A DNA stretch of 64,000 bases from Verrucomicrobiota bacterium. GTDB lineage: Bacteria; Verrucomicrobiota; Verrucomicrobiia; Limisphaerales; JACPZS01. Position numbers and translations under genes: made by a program. Position 1 is the stretch's first letter. Each line of letters opens with the position of its first letter. The DNA is taken from NCBI GenBank assembly GCA_016195385.1, contig JACPZS010000206.1, positions 1 through 64,000 of the forward strand. The letters are read 5' to 3'. Shown here one piece after another: positions 1 through 9,990 of the stretch. The notes beneath the pieces are model-generated. The model made no database searches. It was not told where the DNA came from and saw only the letters and a program-made list of their open reading frames with translations.

Positions 1-89
1 GGCGTGCTGAGTTATTCGGGATTTTTCAAATCGGCCCGGCGGCGTCAAGCCTGCGTTTTAGCAGAACGGGCACGCTTTGAATTGGTTTG

Positions 90-231
90 GGTGGAACGGC
101 CAACCTGGCCGTTCGCGGCGGCAACCTGCCGCCGCGCCGGGCGTGCGAAAACGGCTTAGAGTTTCCTGCGCCGCGAGGGTTGATCTGTCGGGCTGGCAGC
201 CCGCCAGAACGGGCCAGTGGCCCGTTCCACC
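90..231. repeat. intergenic palindrome cluster, inverted pair of two-hairpin units
   Basis: AACGGCCAACCTGGCCGTT (95-113), GGCGGCAACCTGCCGCC (117-133), GGGCTGGCAGCCC (190-202), AACGGGCCAGTGGCCCGTT (208-226); outer GGTGGAACGG/CCGTTCCACC. Confidence 0.85.
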
Positions 232-278
232 CCATCCTTTGCGGCATCGTTTCGAGTTGGAAGAATACGCGCGTGTAA

Positions 279-1373
279 TCAACCGCCGCGATTCGCCCGC
301 CAGAGCAGCGCGGCCCCGACGGTTTGAAAGAGAAAGTTCGGCACCCAAAGAATCAACTCCGGGTGCAACTCGGGCCGCGTTTCCAACGCCTGGCCAAGGA
401 TGATGAAGGCGTAATAAATCAGGACGAGCACAATCGCGAACGCCACGCCCAGGCTCGTCTCCCGTCGATGCGCGCGAATGCCGAGCGGGATGCCGATCAA
501 GGTGAAGCCCAGGCTCGCGAAGGAGAAGGCGACCTGGCGATGCAGTTGCACATGAATGGGTGTGAGGTCAACGCCGCGTCGGCGGTATTCCTCCAACTCG
601 TCGCACAGTTGCAGAAATGTTTTGTCGCTGACCTTGATCTCTTCGTCGTTGCGCGTGGCAGATTCAAAATCCAGCGGCAGGTTGGCCTCTTGCGATGAAT
701 TCGGCTGCCAGCGATCGGCAATAAAATTGAACGTCTGCACTTCGAACAGATTGAGAACGATTTTCTTGTTGGCGGCATCGGCCACAATTTCGCCGCGCTC
801 CGCCCAGATGCGCGTGTCGGTGACGCCGTTCGTGTTCAGGTGACAGATGCGCACGTCTTGCAGTTTTTCCAAGCCGGACTTTTTTCCGACGTAAATGACG
901 TAGCCGGGAAAGTCTTTGATGTAACGGCCTTCGCTCAAAAGCATCATGGGATTTTCCAAGCCGAGCCGGGGCAGCAGCCGCTTGAAGGCAACGCGGCATT
1001 GTGGAGCGATCTGCAGATTCATCAAACCGCCGAGTCCGCTCATCAAGCCGCCGATGAGCAGCACCGGCGTGACGAGCGCGAGCAAGCTGATGCCATTGGC
1101 GCGCGCGGCGGTCAATTCGTGATCGGCGCTGAAGCGTCCAAAAACCAGCAGGCAGGCGGCGAGCATTCCCATTGGCAAGGCGAACGCGAGCACGAACGGC
1201 AAGAGCAAGGCGATCGCTTTCACGATCAACCAGAACGATGCCTGCTGGCTGACGAGCAAGGGCAGGATTTCTTTGAGCACGCTGCCGAGCAGGAGGATGA
1301 ACGTGAACACCAGCACCGTCATGCCGAGGGTCGCGAGTACCTGGCGCAACAGGTAACGATGCAGAGTTTTCAC
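279..1373 (-). CDS. LptF/LptG (YjgP/YjgQ) family permease
   Basis: 364 aa; N-terminal [35 protein letters not shown], multiple TM segments, central soluble domain, C-terminal TM block typical of LptF/G. Confidence 0.85.
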   Translation of the reverse strand: MKTLHRYLLRQVLATLGMTVLVFTFILLLGSVLKEILPLLVSQQASFWLIVKAIALLLPFVLAFALPMGMLAACLLVFGRFSADHELTAARANGISLLALVTPVLLIGGLMSGLGGLMNLQIAPQCRVAFKRLLPRLGLENPMMLLSEGRYIKDFPGYVIYVGKKSGLEKLQDVRICHLNTNGVTDTRIWAERGEIVADAANKKIVLNLFEVQTFNFIADRWQPNSSQEANLPLDFESATRNDEEIKVSDKTFLQLCDELEEYRRRGVDLTPIHVQLHRQVAFSFASLGFTLIGIPLGIRAHRRETSLGVAFAIVLVLIYYAFIILGQALETRPELHPELILWVPNFLFQTVGAALLWRANRGG

Positions 1374-1464
1374 AAGCGGGCACCGACGGGTGCGGAGGAA
1401 AAAAATTGAGCGGGCGACGCTCTCCGCTTACGAAAGCGGTGGCTGCCGACGTAACGACGCAGTT

Positions 1465-1881
1465 TCAAGCGCGGAGCGATTTCCACGGTTCCTGATCGCT
1501 CACTTCGACGGTCACTGGTCCGGGGCTTTTGGCCGGCGAAAGCACGGCGAGGAAATCGAGCACGCCCTCGCCGATATTGTAAGTGCCATGCACGATGCCT
1601 ACCGGCAGATACAGCGAATCGCCCGGCCCCATGATGTGCGCCTTTTGTTCGACCCATTGTTCCGCCGTCCCCGCCAGCACGTAGAGGATTTCCTCCATCT
1701 GCGGATGGTGATGGAACTTGTGCGCCTGGCCCGTCTGCAATTGCGCGCGCACGAACATCAGGTTGGTGTCGCGCACCATGCCCGGCTTGGAATGCCAATG
1801 ATGCGTTTTGCCGGGGAGTCGCTCGACCTCGGTTTCGCTGAACGAGACAAAGCGGAAAGCGGGCAGCGGCGAATTTGACAT
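1465..1881 (-). CDS. cupin-domain protein
   Basis: ORF with HKFHHHPQMEEILYVLAGTAEQWV...GPGDSLYLPVGIVHGTYN cupin motifs; start placed at internal MSNSPLPAF. Confidence 0.8.
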   Translation of the reverse strand: MSNSPLPAFRFVSFSETEVERLPGKTHHWHSKPGMVRDTNLMFVRAQLQTGQAHKFHHHPQMEEILYVLAGTAEQWVEQKAHIMGPGDSLYLPVGIVHGTYNIGEGVLDFLAVLSPAKSPGPVTVEVSDQEPWKSLRA

Positions 1882-2043
1882 GCCGCAGTTTTGTTCGCGG
1901 AAATTGTGCGTCAAGCGAAATGAACCGTCGTGAAAGCTTCCGCACGGCTTGCGGAGTTGGCTCAATGGCACGCGACGGCATCGATCTGGTTCAAAATCAG
2001 ATCGACATCACGGGCCGTGTCACTACAGTGCCGCTTCGTTTTA

Positions 2044-2333
2044 TGAAGCCGCATTTGTTGGGAAATGTTCTGGTCGGGATCGCGGGATTGACGATTTTGA
2101 TCGTCGTGGCGTTGTGCTACGCCTATGTGCAGGATGTCCGCCAATCGCGCCGGCTTCAGGGTCAATTGATCCTGGCCACGATGAACCGAAACCGCGCGCA
2201 AGCGCTGGCGGCGGACGCGCAGGAATTCGCGAAGAAGAACAAGCAAATGGAAGCCTTGCTGCAATCCTTGAGCCGACTCCCTGTTAGCGCCACCAACAAC
2301 GCGACTCGTCTCATCAACGCCCGCCAACCATGA
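2044..2333 (+). CDS. hypothetical membrane-anchored protein
   Basis: MKPHLLGNVLVGIAGLTILIVVALCYAYVQ TM helix followed by a coiled-coil-like region; overlaps the next ORF by 4 nt. Confidence 0.55.
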
Positions 2334-2686
2334 ATGATTTCCCCGACCCCGGCAGCACGCCCGCCACGACGGAGAATGCCATCGAGCCGTTGCAAGCTGC
2401 CTATCGATCGCTCCGCGCTCAATTCCACGCCTTGCTGGCTTTGCTGATTTTGCTTACCGGCAGTTTGGGGATTTACTTGTATTGCCAGGTCGTGCTCGTG
2501 CAGCGCCAGATCGAGGACCAGCAACGGCTCTTGGCGGATTACCAGCAGAACAGCAAACCGCTGATTAACGACTTTCTCAACAAGATGCAGGCGTTCGCCA
2601 AAGGCAATGCGGAGTTCGCGCAAGTCTTCGCCAAGTACGTCCGGCCCGCCGATTCCAGCGCGCCGACTGTGCCGACCAAAAAATAA
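2330..2686 (+). CDS. hypothetical membrane-anchored protein
   Basis: 118 aa, one TM helix (LLALLILLTGSLGIYLYCQVVLV), ATGA overlap with upstream gene. Confidence 0.55.
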   Translation: MNDFPDPGSTPATTENAIEPLQAAYRSLRAQFHALLALLILLTGSLGIYLYCQVVLVQRQIEDQQRLLADYQQNSKPLINDFLNKMQAFAKGNAEFAQVFAKYVRPADSSAPTVPTKK

Positions 2687-2723
2687 TTTGGGAAACTGGC
2701 GAGCGGGCGGAATCGGTCGTCCG

Positions 2724-3134
2724 TCACGCGGCGGCTTCCGCTTGCTTCAACTTCCCGCCGCATTGCGAGCAGAATTGATCGTTTGGTTCGCAGCGACTGG
2801 CGCACGACGGGCAGTCGATATGCGCGTCCAGATGGCGATGGTGGATGATCAAATTGCGGATGTAGGGAATCCAAGTGAAAGCGTACGCGAAGATGAAGAC
2901 GGAATCGCGTTTGTAAAACAGCGCGTAACCCAGCAACAGCAGCGATCCGATGAGACTCAGCCACCAGAAAACCACCGGCACCACGACGCGTTTGTGTTTC
3001 TCCGTGGCGTACCACTGCACAAAAAAGCGCGTAAAGAAAACCAGGTTGCCGAGCCAGCCGATGATTTTCCACAGCCCCCATTCGATGCCCAGAAATTTGC
3101 CGTTGTGCGAAAGCAGATTTGCGATCCAGTCCAT
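2724..3134 (-). CDS. lipid A biosynthesis N-terminal (LAB_N)-like protein with C-terminal zinc ribbon
   Basis: WGLWKIIGWLGNLVFFTRFFVQWYATEKHKRVVVPVVFWWLSLIGSLLLLGYALFYKRDSVFI resembles LAB_N; CPSCASRCEPNDQFCSQCGGKL zinc ribbon. Confidence 0.75.
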   Translation of the reverse strand: MDWIANLLSHNGKFLGIEWGLWKIIGWLGNLVFFTRFFVQWYATEKHKRVVVPVVFWWLSLIGSLLLLGYALFYKRDSVFIFAYAFTWIPYIRNLIIHHRHLDAHIDCPSCASRCEPNDQFCSQCGGKLKQAEAAA

Positions 3135-3228
3135 ATTTGTCGGGACATTCAATCGCAAGCGAGGAACACAAACAAACCAAAATGCCCGATGCCGCACCGA
3201 TGTAGCCGGCCGGAGTGCTCATTGACTT

Positions 3229-4722
3229 ATGCCCGAAGAAATCTCTGAACCGTTCAAGCTCACGCGCATTCCGTCGCTGAAGTCGGTCGCGGATTTTCGC
3301 GGCCACGTCGCGGCCCTCGGATTGAACATTCCTTGTGACGATCAAATCGCCGTCGGCAGCGCCTCGCCTTTGGCGCAGCCGATCCCGGACGTTCGTGTTG
3401 GCGGCAAGACCATTGGCAATCGCTACGCCGTTCAACCGATGGAAGGCTGGGACGGCACGACGACTGGTGGCGTCACCGAAGAGATGTTGCGGCGCTGGCG
3501 GCGTTTCGGCGAGAGCGGCGCAAAACTTATTTTCGGCGGTGAAGCGATGGCGGTGCGCGCCGACGGTCGCGCCAACCCGAATCAATTGATTCTGAGCGAA
3601 CCGAATCAAGCAGGCATTGCGCAGTTGCGCGAGGCGCTGGTCGCGTCACACCGCGAACGTTTTGGCAACGCAGACGACTTGGCGATCGGTTTTCAACTCA
3701 CGCATTCCGGACGGTTCTGCAAACCGAACGACAAGAAGCGTTGGGAATCGCGCGTGGCCTACCGGCACCCCATTTTGGATCCCAAGTTCGGGATCACGAG
3801 CGACGCACAGGTTTTCACCGACGACGAAATTCAGCGCCTCATCGAGGACTACATTCGCGCGGCAAAAATCGCCGCCAGCGTCGGCGCGGACTTCATCGAC
3901 CTCAAGCATTGTCACGGCTACCTGCTGCACGAATTTCTCAGCGCCTTCACGCGGCTCGGTAAATACGGCGGCTCGTTCGAGAACCGCACGCGCATTCTGC
4001 GCGAGATCGTCGAGGGCGTTCGCGCCAGTGGAAACAAAATTGATTTCGCAGTTCGCTTGAGCGCGTTTGATTCCGTGCCTTTTAAGCCTGATCCGGCGCG
4101 TTCCCAGCCGGGCAAACTTGGCCCCGGTATTCCGGAGGATTACTCGCGCTGGCTGCCGTATCGCTACGCCTTCGGCGTGAATCAAAATCATCCCATCGAA
4201 TTCGATCTCACAGAACCGTTTCAATTCGTCGAGTTGTGCGCACGCCTCGGCGTCAAGATTCTCAACTTGAGCGCGGGTTCGCCTTACTATAATCCGCACA
4301 TTCTCCGGCCAGCGGCGTATCCGCCTTCGGATGGTTACCAGCCAGCGCACGATCCGCTTATCGACGTGGCACGCCAACTCGACGCCGTGCGCCAGCTCAA
4401 AGCAAAAGCGCCGTCCGGCTTGATCTTCCTCGGCTCGGCCTACAGTTATTTGCAAGAGTATCTGCCGCATGTCGCACAAGCCACGGTGCGCTCCGGATGG
4501 ACGGATATGATTGGGCTTGGCCGAATGGTTTTGTCTTATCCCACCATGCTGGCGGACGGGCTGGCGACGGGCACGCTGCAAATCAAAATGATCTGCCGGA
4601 CATTCAGCGACTGCACGACCGCGCCACGGAACGGAATGGTCAGCGGGTGTTATCCATTGGACAAGTTTTACTCCGGTCGTCCTGAGTTCCAGAAGCTCAA
4701 GGAGATCAAGAAATCACTTTGA
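3229..4722 (+). CDS. NADH:flavin oxidoreductase / Old Yellow Enzyme family
   Basis: 497 aa; NRYAVQPMEGWDG, QLTHSGRF, DFIDLKHCHGYLLHEFLS, GGSFENRTRILREIV motifs. Confidence 0.9.
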   Translation: MPEEISEPFKLTRIPSLKSVADFRGHVAALGLNIPCDDQIAVGSASPLAQPIPDVRVGGKTIGNRYAVQPMEGWDGTTTGGVTEEMLRRWRRFGESGAKLIFGGEAMAVRADGRANPNQLILSEPNQAGIAQLREALVASHRERFGNADDLAIGFQLTHSGRFCKPNDKKRWESRVAYRHPILDPKFGITSDAQVFTDDEIQRLIEDYIRAAKIAASVGADFIDLKHCHGYLLHEFLSAFTRLGKYGGSFENRTRILREIVEGVRASGNKIDFAVRLSAFDSVPFKPDPARSQPGKLGPGIPEDYSRWLPYRYAFGVNQNHPIEFDLTEPFQFVELCARLGVKILNLSAGSPYYNPHILRPAAYPPSDGYQPAHDPLIDVARQLDAVRQLKAKAPSGLIFLGSAYSYLQEYLPHVAQATVRSGWTDMIGLGRMVLSYPTMLADGLATGTLQIKMICRTFSDCTTAPRNGMVSGCYPLDKFYSGRPEFQKLKEIKKSL

Positions 4723-4758
4723 ACCGGGCTGCGTTCGCGTGCCCTTGGAGTTGTCAAT

Positions 4759-4959
4759 TCAGACTCGCGCGCGTGTGAGCGGCATGTACACCTGTTCCGG
4801 CCGGGCCGGCGGAGCAGTTCGCCAATCGGCTGCGCGCGTGACAACGATTCGCATTTGTCCAAACCACCAGTGCGCGCCACTGAGACGTGCTGACTTGGCC
4901 GGCTTTGCCCGCCGCGTCGGCTGCTGATCGAGGGTGAGTTCCATTTGTTGCGTATTCAT
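4759..4959 (-). CDS. small conserved-looking hypothetical protein
   Basis: 66 aa MNTQQMELTLDQQPTRRAKPAKSARLSGAHWWFGQMRIVVTRAADWRTAPPARPEQVYMPLTRARV, isolated in an intergenic region; WWF.QM core resembles small proteins I recall from Verrucomicrobiota (unverified). Confidence 0.5.
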   Translation of the reverse strand: MNTQQMELTLDQQPTRRAKPAKSARLSGAHWWFGQMRIVVTRAADWRTAPPARPEQVYMPLTRARV

Positions 4960-5170
4960 AATTTTCTATTCGCGGGCGAAGATTACCGCGGAAGGACGGA
5001 CAACGACGGTCTAACCCACTCGACTAAATTCTTGCTGGCAAACTCCCGCAAACTTCCGCTCTCTACAACGCAGGCGAACAAACCAGGCGACACCGCCATT
5101 TCCGGCGCCACTACCCGCAACTTTGTATTTCTGGTGGTGTTGAAGATGAAGAAAAGTTACTTTGCGAACT

Positions 5171-5989
5171 ATGAAGCCGATTGCACCTTCGATCGCGTTG
5201 ACACTGAGCGGCCTGATTGCCGCCGGAGTGCCGTTCGTGGTCTTCGCCGACGTCGCTCAAAACCCCTACAAGGTCATTTCTGCGCGCAACGGATTTGATT
5301 TGAAGCCGCCACCACCACCACCCTCATCCGATACGACGCCCCCGCCGCCGCCGAAATCAGATCTCAAGTTCACCGGCATTTCGAAGATCGGGAACGTGAA
5401 GCGCGCACACATTGCATCCGCAGATCCCAAGAAGGCAGGACAATTAACTTTTTTCGACATCGAGGAAGGAGCCAGTCAGGACGGCATCGAAGTGGTGGAA
5501 ATCGACATGGCCACCGCCTCGGTCAAGATTCGTAACGGCGGCATCGAGTCTGTCCTGACATTTGAAAAAAATGCGATCAGCCCGGCCAAGCCTGGAGTCG
5601 TGCCGTTAAACCCGATACCGCCCACGCCCGGTCAGCCCGTTCCAGGTGGAACTGCGTCCCAGCCGAACAACGGACCGGTCATCGTCGGCGCTAGGAACAA
5701 TCCGAACACCCCCTCACCGACATTCGCTCAACCAGTGCCGACGGTAAACCCTGGGATGCCGGGAGCCGCAGTAGGAAGCTCGACCAGCGGAAGCACGGGC
5801 CTTCGTTCCATCCCATCACGCAACGTGCGCACCGCTCCATCGAATCCGCCCAATAATTTAAGTGCCGAGGAACAAGTGATATTGTTGGAAGCCCAGCGCC
5901 AGCGAGCGGCCCAACGCGGAATCGAGTTGCCACCTACGCCGGGAATTCCTTCGATCCCTGGCGCGCCAGTGCCGGGCGGGGGCAAGTAG
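5171..5989 (+). CDS. secreted proline-rich hypothetical protein
   Basis: signal-like N-terminus MKPIAPSIALTLSGLIAAGVPFVVFA, PPPPPP tracts. Confidence 0.65.
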   Translation: MKPIAPSIALTLSGLIAAGVPFVVFADVAQNPYKVISARNGFDLKPPPPPPSSDTTPPPPPKSDLKFTGISKIGNVKRAHIASADPKKAGQLTFFDIEEGASQDGIEVVEIDMATASVKIRNGGIESVLTFEKNAISPAKPGVVPLNPIPPTPGQPVPGGTASQPNNGPVIVGARNNPNTPSPTFAQPVPTVNPGMPGAAVGSSTSGSTGLRSIPSRNVRTAPSNPPNNLSAEEQVILLEAQRQRAAQRGIELPPTPGIPSIPGAPVPGGGK

Positions 5990-6077
5990 CCGCCTGCGGG
6001 AAAACTTCGTCAGTTCAAGCCAGAGATATTTGCTCTCTGGCTGTGTCCCTTAAAATCTTCAAGGGGCGAGGCGCGAC

Positions 6078-7433
6078 TCACATGTGCGCGATGAGGTTGT
6101 CCCCGAACTGCGAACACTTGATCTCCGTCGCGCCTTCCATGAAGCGCGCGAAATCGTAAGTCACACGTTTGCTGCCAATCGCACCGTTGAGTCCTTTGAG
6201 CACCAAGTCCGCGGCTTCCGTCCAGCCCAGATGCCGCAGCATCATCTCGCCGGAGAGCACGACGGAGCCGGGATTCACCATATCCTTGCCGGCATATTTC
6301 GGCGCGGTGCCATGCGTCGCCTCGAAAATCGCGTGGCCCGTGATGTAATTGATGTTGCCGCCCGGCGCGATGCCAATGCCGCCAACCTGTGCCGCGAGCG
6401 CGTCGCTGAGATAATCGCCGTTCAAATTGAGCGTGGCAATCACGTCGAAATCCTCCGGGCGCGTGAGCACCTGCTGGAGTGCGATGTCGGCGATGGCGTC
6501 TTTAATGAGCACCGCGCCACCTGCCAGCGCGGCCTTTTGTTCCGCGTTTGCGGCGTCCTCGCTTTTTTCCTTCTTCGTCCGCTCCCATTGCGCCCATGTG
6601 TAAACTTTGCCGGGGAAATATTTTTCGGCCATCGCATAACCCCAGTCACGAAAGGCACCTTCGGTGAACTTCATGATGTTTCCCTTGTGGACAATCGTGA
6701 CGCTCTTGCGCTTGTTGATCAGCGCGTACGAAATCGCGCTGTGGATGAGCCGGATGCTGCCCGACCAGCTCACGGGCTTCAAACCGATGCCGACCTGCAC
6801 GCGGTTATCAATGCCGGGCGCGCCCACCATTTTCCAAAACTCGGCTGATGCCGCTTCGGTGCCAAAGCGCACCTTCTTGAAATCTTTCGGAAACTCCTTC
6901 GCAATGAAGTCGAGCACCTTCTGCGCTTCCGGCGTGCCGGCGGCGTATTCGATGCCCGCGTAGATGTCCTCCGTGTTTTCGCGGAAGATCACCATGTTCA
7001 CTTTTTCGGGCCGCTTCACCGGCGACGGCACGCCCGTGAAATACTGCACCGGCCGCAGACAGACGTAGAGGTCGAGCATCTGGCGCAACGCGACGTTGAG
7101 CGAGCGAATGCCGCCGCCGATCGGCGTCGTGAGCGGACCTTTGATGCCGACGAGAAATTCCTTGAACGCTTCGACCGTGTCGTCGGGCAGCCAGTTGTTG
7201 AATTTCTTGAAGGCGGTTTCGCCGGCGAAGACTTCCATCCACGCGATCTTGCGCTGCCCGCCGTAGGCTTTTGCGACGGCCGCATCCAACACGCGCTCGC
7301 TCGCCGCCCAGATGTCCGGCCCCGTGCCATCGCCGCGGATGAACGGGATGATCGGGTTGGCGGGCACTTGAAGCTTGCCCTGGTTGATCGAAATTTTTCC
7401 GCCGGCCGGAACGGTGCAGGTCGTGTAAGCCAT
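6078..7433 (-). CDS. icd: NADP-dependent isocitrate dehydrogenase
   Basis: 451 aa; [84 protein letters not shown]. Confidence 0.95.
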   Translation of the reverse strand: MAYTTCTVPAGGKISINQGKLQVPANPIIPFIRGDGTGPDIWAASERVLDAAVAKAYGGQRKIAWMEVFAGETAFKKFNNWLPDDTVEAFKEFLVGIKGPLTTPIGGGIRSLNVALRQMLDLYVCLRPVQYFTGVPSPVKRPEKVNMVIFRENTEDIYAGIEYAAGTPEAQKVLDFIAKEFPKDFKKVRFGTEAASAEFWKMVGAPGIDNRVQVGIGLKPVSWSGSIRLIHSAISYALINKRKSVTIVHKGNIMKFTEGAFRDWGYAMAEKYFPGKVYTWAQWERTKKEKSEDAANAEQKAALAGGAVLIKDAIADIALQQVLTRPEDFDVIATLNLNGDYLSDALAAQVGGIGIAPGGNINYITGHAIFEATHGTAPKYAGKDMVNPGSVVLSGEMMLRHLGWTEAADLVLKGLNGAIGSKRVTYDFARFMEGATEIKCSQFGDNLIAHM

Positions 7434-7566
7434 GAATTGAATTTGGTTAACGGTTCAAAAAATCAGGCGAGCGGTGTAGCCGGTTTGCGATGCCGGAGCA
7501 AGGGAAGAAACAATCAATCCCTCATCATCAGCGGGCGTTAAAAAGTACATGCCTATCGGCAACGGC

Positions 7567-8031
7567 TCATTTCTTGTCCGCGATCAAGGATTCTTGCGTC
7601 GAAACCGCTTTCCACTCGTTTTTTTTGCGCACGAGCACGTCCGTGAAGCGATACCGGCCGCTGATGTCCTGCCCGTTGGAGCTTCCTTTTACGGTAGTGA
7701 CGCCAGTGACCACTGCGGTTTTGCCGTAAATACGAACTTTGAGGTCGTCGAGCTTGCACTCGGTCATTTTCAGTGCGCCAGATTTCACATCTCGCAGATC
7801 GTCCGCTTTCGTGGAAATCTTGCCGCTGGAGTCGATGAACGTAAAATCCTTCGCTTCGATCCGTTCGAGCGCGGCAGCATCACCTTTGACGTAGGCTTCA
7901 GCCCATCCTCGTTCAAGTTTTTTGACCGCCTCCCCGACTGCCGCGTCACCTTTGCTTTTGGCATGAGCGGACACAAGCGCCAGAGCGAAAATCAAAACGC
8001 ACAGCGTCGTGAGATTGATGAGTCGTTTCAT
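7567..8031 (-). CDS. secreted SnoaL/NTF2-like (DUF4440-type) protein
   Basis: signal peptide MKRLINLTTLCVLIFALALVSAHA; LERGWAEAYVKGDAAALERIEAKDFTFIDSSGKIS. Confidence 0.75.
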   Translation of the reverse strand: MKRLINLTTLCVLIFALALVSAHAKSKGDAAVGEAVKKLERGWAEAYVKGDAAALERIEAKDFTFIDSSGKISTKADDLRDVKSGALKMTECKLDDLKVRIYGKTAVVTGVTTVKGSSNGQDISGRYRFTDVLVRKKNEWKAVSTQESLIADKK

Positions 8032-8199
8032 AATGAAATGCCTTTTGGTTGAGGTTAATGCTGTTTCTGCCCAGTCGTTGTGATGCGATTGAATGCCTGA
8101 GCGCACGGGAGCAGCAAGATAAAAAGCGGCCAGAGATAAACGCCTGAGCGCTCTGCATTTTGATATGCACTCGTGCGAGGGGAAGAGCACGGAGCCACC

Positions 8200-9015
8200 T
8201 CAATCCCCTAGCAATCGCGTCAATCGATCCAGCACTTCCAACTCGCGTTCCTTGACCGTGATCTTGCCCTCGTCCTGCCGTCGCTGATCGCGCCCGCCGC
8301 CATGCAGTTCCTGGACGCGTTCGTTGAAGAACGGTTTGGGATTCGATGCTTCTCTGACTTCGTGGCGCAGCACGCACTGCCAGTGTGGCACGCGGGAACG
8401 GAAATCATTCAGATCCGCTGGCGCATACGTCTCCATGAGTCGGAGCAATTCGAGCGCGTCGTCGAGGCGAAAATCTTCGGCGTTCGTGCTCGCCATCAAG
8501 TAGCGCGACAAAATCTCGCGGCGCGGCGCGTGCTCCCAAATCGCGCGACGCGTCAACGCTTTGAGCATCGGACGATCCGATGCGGGTGGAAGATGAGCAA
8601 TCAGTTTGAAGAGCGGTTCAGGAATCTCGCCGTCCAGACGCAGGCGATTCACGAAACGCGCGATGGTCACTTCGCGCAATGGCGTGGCGTAAATTTCGCC
8701 ACTTTCACCGACGAGCCGCGCCACCGTCGGTCGCGCGACGAGTTGTTGAATCAGTTCCGGCCATTGACTCGCTGGCGACGCGCTCGCGCCGAGCAATTCG
8801 GCGAAGACCGCTTGCTCGCGCAGTGTCGGCGTGAACAGCGGCGAGAGGATGAGATCGATTTCGTAATCTTCGAGCCGAGGCAACTCGGCCACCAGAAATG
8901 CGCCGATGGTCTCGCGATCCTGCGCGTGCGCGGAACCGAGGTGCTTGATCACTTGCGCCGAAAGTTCGCGCGGACGTTCCAGTTCGGTGACGAGAAGGGC
9001 GAGGAGTTTTTGCAC
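8200..9015 (-). CDS. hypothetical helical-repeat-like protein
   Basis: long ORF; probable GTG start at 9015 (MQKLLALLVTELERPRELS), just downstream of the isochorismatase-like gene. Confidence 0.5.
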   Translation of the reverse strand: MQKLLALLVTELERPRELSAQVIKHLGSAHAQDRETIGAFLVAELPRLEDYEIDLILSPLFTPTLREQAVFAELLGASASPASQWPELIQQLVARPTVARLVGESGEIYATPLREVTIARFVNRLRLDGEIPEPLFKLIAHLPPASDRPMLKALTRRAIWEHAPRREILSRYLMASTNAEDFRLDDALELLRLMETYAPADLNDFRSRVPHWQCVLRHEVREASNPKPFFNERVQELHGGGRDQRRQDEGKITVKERELEVLDRLTRLLGD

Positions 9016-9061
9016 AGGCGGAGTTGGCAGCAAATGAAACGAACACAGCTCTGGAAATCGT

Positions 9062-9940
9062 TCAACGCTTGCGGTTGTCTTCGATGAATCGAAACGCCGG
9101 TCGTCCGGTGATATCCGTGCTCGTAAACGACGGGCACCAGACTTTTTCGATGTGCTCGACGACCAGATCCGTGCCGGCAAAGTGATTCACGCGCGGCCGC
9201 ATTTCGTGATTGTACATCGTGTCCGTCATGTCGCGCATCAACGCCACGCGCTTGCCGACGTTGACCATTTGCCGGATCGCGAACGGCCGACCGAGCACGC
9301 ACATGTTCAGATGCACGCCGCAAAGAATGACATTCTTGATGCCGCGCGATTCGAGCAGGTTGACGGTTTCCTGTCCGTTGTCCGTGATCGCATCGGCGTC
9401 GGCGATCTCGATGGTGGCAATCTGCCGCGTCCACGCGTCGCGGATTTTGCACTTCACGGCGCAGTCGCAGCCCATGTCCGAGTCATCGATGGGGAAATTT
9501 TTTTCACGTTTCGGATCCGGCCAGCACCATTTCGTGCCCCAGCGGTCGGATGTGGAGAGCGGCACTTTCGATTTGTGAAACGGCGCGGTCTGCGCGCGTT
9601 GGCGCTGCGGCGTGTCTTTGTAAAAATTCACCGTCGTGCTCGGCGCGTGAATAATGAAGACGCCTTTGGCGCGCGCGGTTTTTACCATCTCATTCATCGG
9701 GACGGCAAGTTCAGCGACGCGGCGCGCGGCGCCTTTGCACCAATGGTCATCCCACATGTCGCAGATCACGAGCGCGGTCTCTTTCGGATTCCAGTTCGCG
9801 GCTTTTTCAGTCACGCGAGTTCCTTTGCGCGAACGCAGATGGAATTGGAGCGCGTTATCAGCGCGAAGCGACACATTCATGATGCCAGACAGAATCAGGA
9901 CGGCGAAGAGCCGCGAGCGGAAGTGAGCGAGAGTTTTCAC
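9062..9940 (-). CDS. secreted isochorismatase-family cysteine hydrolase
   Basis: ALVICDMWDDHWCKGAARRVAELAVPMNEMVKTARAKG ... LESRGIKNVILCGVHLNMCVLGRPFAIRQM. Confidence 0.85.
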   Translation of the reverse strand: MKTLAHFRSRLFAVLILSGIMNVSLRADNALQFHLRSRKGTRVTEKAANWNPKETALVICDMWDDHWCKGAARRVAELAVPMNEMVKTARAKGVFIIHAPSTTVNFYKDTPQRQRAQTAPFHKSKVPLSTSDRWGTKWCWPDPKREKNFPIDDSDMGCDCAVKCKIRDAWTRQIATIEIADADAITDNGQETVNLLESRGIKNVILCGVHLNMCVLGRPFAIRQMVNVGKRVALMRDMTDTMYNHEMRPRVNHFAGTDLVVEHIEKVWCPSFTSTDITGRPAFRFIEDNRKR

Positions 9941-9990
9941 AGTTCTATTCTTCTAACCGTAACCGCTCCGAAAGAAAGGAGAAAAACGCT

